From contig DASUWY010000006.1 in assembly GCA_036378175.1 (NCBI GenBank), positions 1-33,378 of the forward strand: a stretch of 33,378 bases of DNA. The letters are read 5' to 3'. The notes under the pieces were generated by a model. It was not told the DNA's origin and did no database searches. It was given only the letters and a program-made list of their open reading frames with translations. How positions within the stretch are numbered: position 1 is the first letter of the stretch; each line of letters opens with the position of its first letter. Of the stretch, positions 31,485 through 33,378 are shown piece by piece. The position numbers were made by a program, and so were the translations under genes. This DNA is from Thermoleophilaceae bacterium. Lineage in GTDB: Bacteria > Actinomycetota > Thermoleophilia > Solirubrobacterales > Thermoleophilaceae.

Positions 31485-32336
31485 ATGCACTACCACCGGG
31501 TCCACCTCAGCGGTCCAGAAGCAGCCGTCGAAGCCGTCGGCGCGGACCTTGTCGCGCGCGGTGGGAGCCTGCTCGAGCACGGCCGGCTGGCGTTCCTGAC
31601 GCTTGCCGACGGGAGCGGCGAGGTGTGGGAGGAGCTGTCGCAGGTTCACCGGGGCGCGGTGTTGGGCGTGGAGGGCTTCGAGCTGTTCGACGATGAGTTC
31701 GTACAGACGATCGTCGCGAGCGGCGTCGCCACCGAGATGGCTCGGCGCAGCGTGGTTCCAGAGGCATGCCACTCCTTCTACGACGAGGGCGACCCGCTGG
31801 ACGAGTCGCTGGTGCGCACGGCGGCGGAGCTGGTCAACGGCGGGCGGCTGCGGCACGAGCTCGGTCCCGTGTCGCGCGGGCTCGACGTGTCCCTCGAGAT
31901 CGGCGCCGCGCTCGGTCGTCTGTGCGCGCCGCCCGCCTCGGAGGGAGCGAGCGCGCGAGCGGTGGACGGCGTGATCGAGCTGGGTGCGCGCGCGCTCTGG
32001 GTGAGCTCGCTCAAGCAGTGGTCGCATCCCGCCGAGCGCGACTTCGAGCACGCCCTGGGGCTCACGCGATCGGTGGTGCAGGTGTGCCGGTCCGAGTTCT
32101 TCGACCAGCCGGGCAGCGCGGACTGGAGTGAGTGGCTGCAGGTTCTCATCGGAGCGACTTCCGACGTCCTCGACGCCGCCACGCACTGGTGGCCCGACAT
32201 GGGCGCCGACGCTCGCGCGGTCGGCTCCGAGCACTTCGGCACCCCCCAGGAGCAACTCGAGGGGGCGGCGCAGGCACTGCTCACCACGTGCCTCGAGACG
32301 TTGGCGCTGTTCGCCTGTGTGAGCGAAAGCCAGTAG
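31485..32336 (+). CDS. Hypothetical protein
   Basis: 283 residues from the ATG at 31485, the first methionine before HYHRVHLSGPEAAVEAVG; the frame is open further upstream but looks non-coding there. The chain is soluble, acidic and probably mostly helical in its second half: SRGLDVSLEIGAALGRL, VIELGARALWVSSLKQWSHPAERDFEHALGL, LETLALFACVSESQ. An early segment, GVEGFELFDDEFVQTIVASGVATEMARR, is also helical. No family, catalytic motif or membrane segment is recognised. It ends 2 bp before the stop of the convergent SpoIIE-type phosphatase gene. No function assigned. Confidence 0.68.
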   Translation: MHYHRVHLSGPEAAVEAVGADLVARGGSLLEHGRLAFLTLADGSGEVWEELSQVHRGAVLGVEGFELFDDEFVQTIVASGVATEMARRSVVPEACHSFYDEGDPLDESLVRTAAELVNGGRLRHELGPVSRGLDVSLEIGAALGRLCAPPASEGASARAVDGVIELGARALWVSSLKQWSHPAERDFEHALGLTRSVVQVCRSEFFDQPGSADWSEWLQVLIGATSDVLDAATHWWPDMGADARAVGSEHFGTPQEQLEGAAQALLTTCLETLALFACVSESQ

Positions 32337-32338
32337 GC

Positions 32339-33378
32339 CTACACGCGCGCCGTCGCCAGCGACTCCACCAGCGGCAGCGCCAGCGTGACCTGCGGGCGGG
32401 TGCCCGTCACGATCTTCACGCGCACGATCGCTCCGCCGTAGTCCTCGGCGCGGGCGTCCGCGCGGCGCACGAGGTCGCCGATCTCCACCGGGGGGATCCC
32501 GCACGCTGCGAGGAAGCGGCGCAGGTCGCGCTCGCCACCGGCGCGCAGCTCGAGCTCCTCGATCCGCTCGGCCGGCTCGTCCGTCGCGGGGGGCAGGCCG
32601 GCCACCGGACGCAGGATGCAGGCGGCCATGTCGTCCGGCACGTGGTCCGCCCCTTCGCGGATGCCCTCGAGGAGCGCGGTGGCCGAGATGTCGCCGTTCA
32701 GGTCCTCGATCAGCGCGGCGAGCCGCTCGCGGCCGAACAGCTCTCCATCCACACGTGCCTCGGCGAGGCCGTCGGTGAAGAAGCACGCGGTCGCTCCCAC
32801 CGGCAGCCCGACCGTGGTCTGTCGAACGCCGGTGCGCTCGCCCACGCCGATCGGCGGTGCCGACACGGCGGTCACGGGCTCGTGGGCCGGCGCGCCGAGC
32901 AGGATGGGCGGCGGGTGTCCGGCGCAGGAGAAGGTGAGCGTGCCAGCGGCCGGGTCGTACACCGCAATGGCCGCGGTGGCGAAGCCGGAGCCGAGGTTGT
33001 GCTCGAGCGTCTCGCCGGCGAGGCGCATCGCGATGCGCGGCTCGAGGCCTGTCTCGAGATACGCCCGGAGCGTGTAGCGGAGGAGAGCGGTGCGCGCGAG
33101 CGCCTCGCGGCCATGGCCGGCCACGTCGCCGAGGACGAGTCCGACCTTGCCGGCCTCGAGCTGGAAGACGTCGTAGAAGTCGCCACCGGCGCCGGGGCCG
33201 TCCGCAGGGCGGTAGGCCACCGATGCGGCAAGCGGCCCGATCCGCTCCGGCACCTCGGGGAGGAGGGCCGCCTGCAGGAGGCCGACCTCCTGGAGCAGGT
33301 GGCCGCGCTGGCGGCGTAGCCGGCGCGCACGAAGCGTGACGGTGGTCCAGGAGGCGATGGCGGCGAGGAGGAGCGCCG
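32339..33378 (-). CDS. SpoIIE-type PP2C phosphatase (RsbU-like), 5' end beyond the window
   Basis: The frame stays open from 32339 to the right edge, giving 346 residues without the N-terminus. The visible start is a hydrophobic stretch (ALLLAAIASWTTVTL), then a basic linker and coiled LQEVGLLQAALLP. The phosphatase domain follows: RPADGPGAGGDFYDVF and VLGDVAGHG carry metal-binding Asp residues, DGLAEAR and PDDMAACILRP the rest of the site. In family members this dephosphorylates an anti-anti-sigma factor and switches on stress sigma factors. About 90 C-terminal residues (ELRAGGERDLRRFLAACGIPP onward) faintly resemble an RsbW-like ATPase but lack a clear N-box. A GTG at 33253 would be a false start inside the domain boundary. 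Confidence 0.88.
   Translation of the reverse strand, partial: ALLLAAIASWTTVTLRARRLRRQRGHLLQEVGLLQAALLPEVPERIGPLAASVAYRPADGPGAGGDFYDVFQLEAGKVGLVLGDVAGHGREALARTALLRYTLRAYLETGLEPRIAMRLAGETLEHNLGSGFATAAIAVYDPAAGTLTFSCAGHPPPILLGAPAHEPVTAVSAPPIGVGERTGVRQTTVGLPVGATACFFTDGLAEARVDGELFGRERLAALIEDLNGDISATALLEGIREGADHVPDDMAACILRPVAGLPPATDEPAERIEELELRAGGERDLRRFLAACGIPPVEIGDLVRRADARAEDYGGAIVRVKIVTGTRPQVTLALPLVESLATARV

Overview
The window is a very GC-rich, gene-dense bacterial chromosome segment with frequent GTG/TTG starts and few canonical terminators. Several features fit a high-GC actinobacterium, most plausibly the Thermoleophilia (Solirubrobacterales and relatives): a PPOX-class protein of the F420-dependent type, a DrrAB-type ABC exporter, an FprA-type ferredoxin reductase, GTTT-N15-17-GGGTA stress-sigma promoters and tRNA genes without an encoded CCA end. 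The taxonomic placement is inference. No prophage, insertion sequence, integrase or CRISPR array is visible.

Layout. Positions 1-1650 hold the tail of a GH4 glycosidase, an aldo/keto reductase and a GroES-like protein with an added zinc ribbon. From 1645 to 6619 the minus strand carries two lipoproteins, MsrA, GluQ-RS, a secreted BNR-repeat protein and a degenerate SGNH-hydrolase-like protein. From 6682 to 9311 the plus strand carries an M20 peptidase, a PPOX protein, a hypothetical protein and a small membrane protein. From 9317 to 11902 lies a stress cluster: a DUF892 ferritin-like protein with a long Arg/Ser tail, CsbD, a LuxR-type response regulator with a coupled 30-residue membrane peptide, and a universal stress protein. 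From 11886 to 15424 are an alpha/beta hydrolase, a secreted subtilase, TadA and an SDR. From 15454 come tRNA-Ser(CGA), an AbiEi-like/nuclease-like protein, DrrA/DrrB, a TetR regulator and a diiron ODP-type MBL protein. From 19672 come FprA, an amidohydrolase, a GNAT with a coupled 53-residue membrane peptide, a GAF-GAF-GGDEF diguanylate cyclase, MreB and a secreted protein of unknown function. From 26535 come small charged proteins, a DUF3291 protein preceded by AGGTCAT repeats, a DUF72 protein, two envelope or stress proteins (one with a BON domain), a membrane zincin, tRNA-Ser(GGA), a thioredoxin-fold protein, a TetR/GNAT divergent pair, a hypothetical protein and a SpoIIE-type phosphatase running off the right edge.

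How the parts work together. Five sites of the form GNNT-N15-17-GGGTA sit upstream of the DUF892 protein, CsbD, a small basic protein, the BON protein and a small membrane protein. This suggests one SigB/SigF-like general stress regulon spread across the window; the RsbU-like phosphatase at the right edge belongs to a class that often controls such sigma factors. Two divergent TetR loci have visible candidate operators. At the second, tandem 15-bp near-palindromes cover the start codons on both strands, implying leaderless transcripts. Convergent gene pairs almost always abut or overlap at their 3' ends.

The most interesting candidates for undescribed biology are the Arg/Ser-tailed ferritin-like protein, the start-codon-overlapping TetR/GNAT operator, the stress regulon, and two small membrane proteins linked to their neighbours by TTGA overlaps. 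All functions are inferred from sequence alone.
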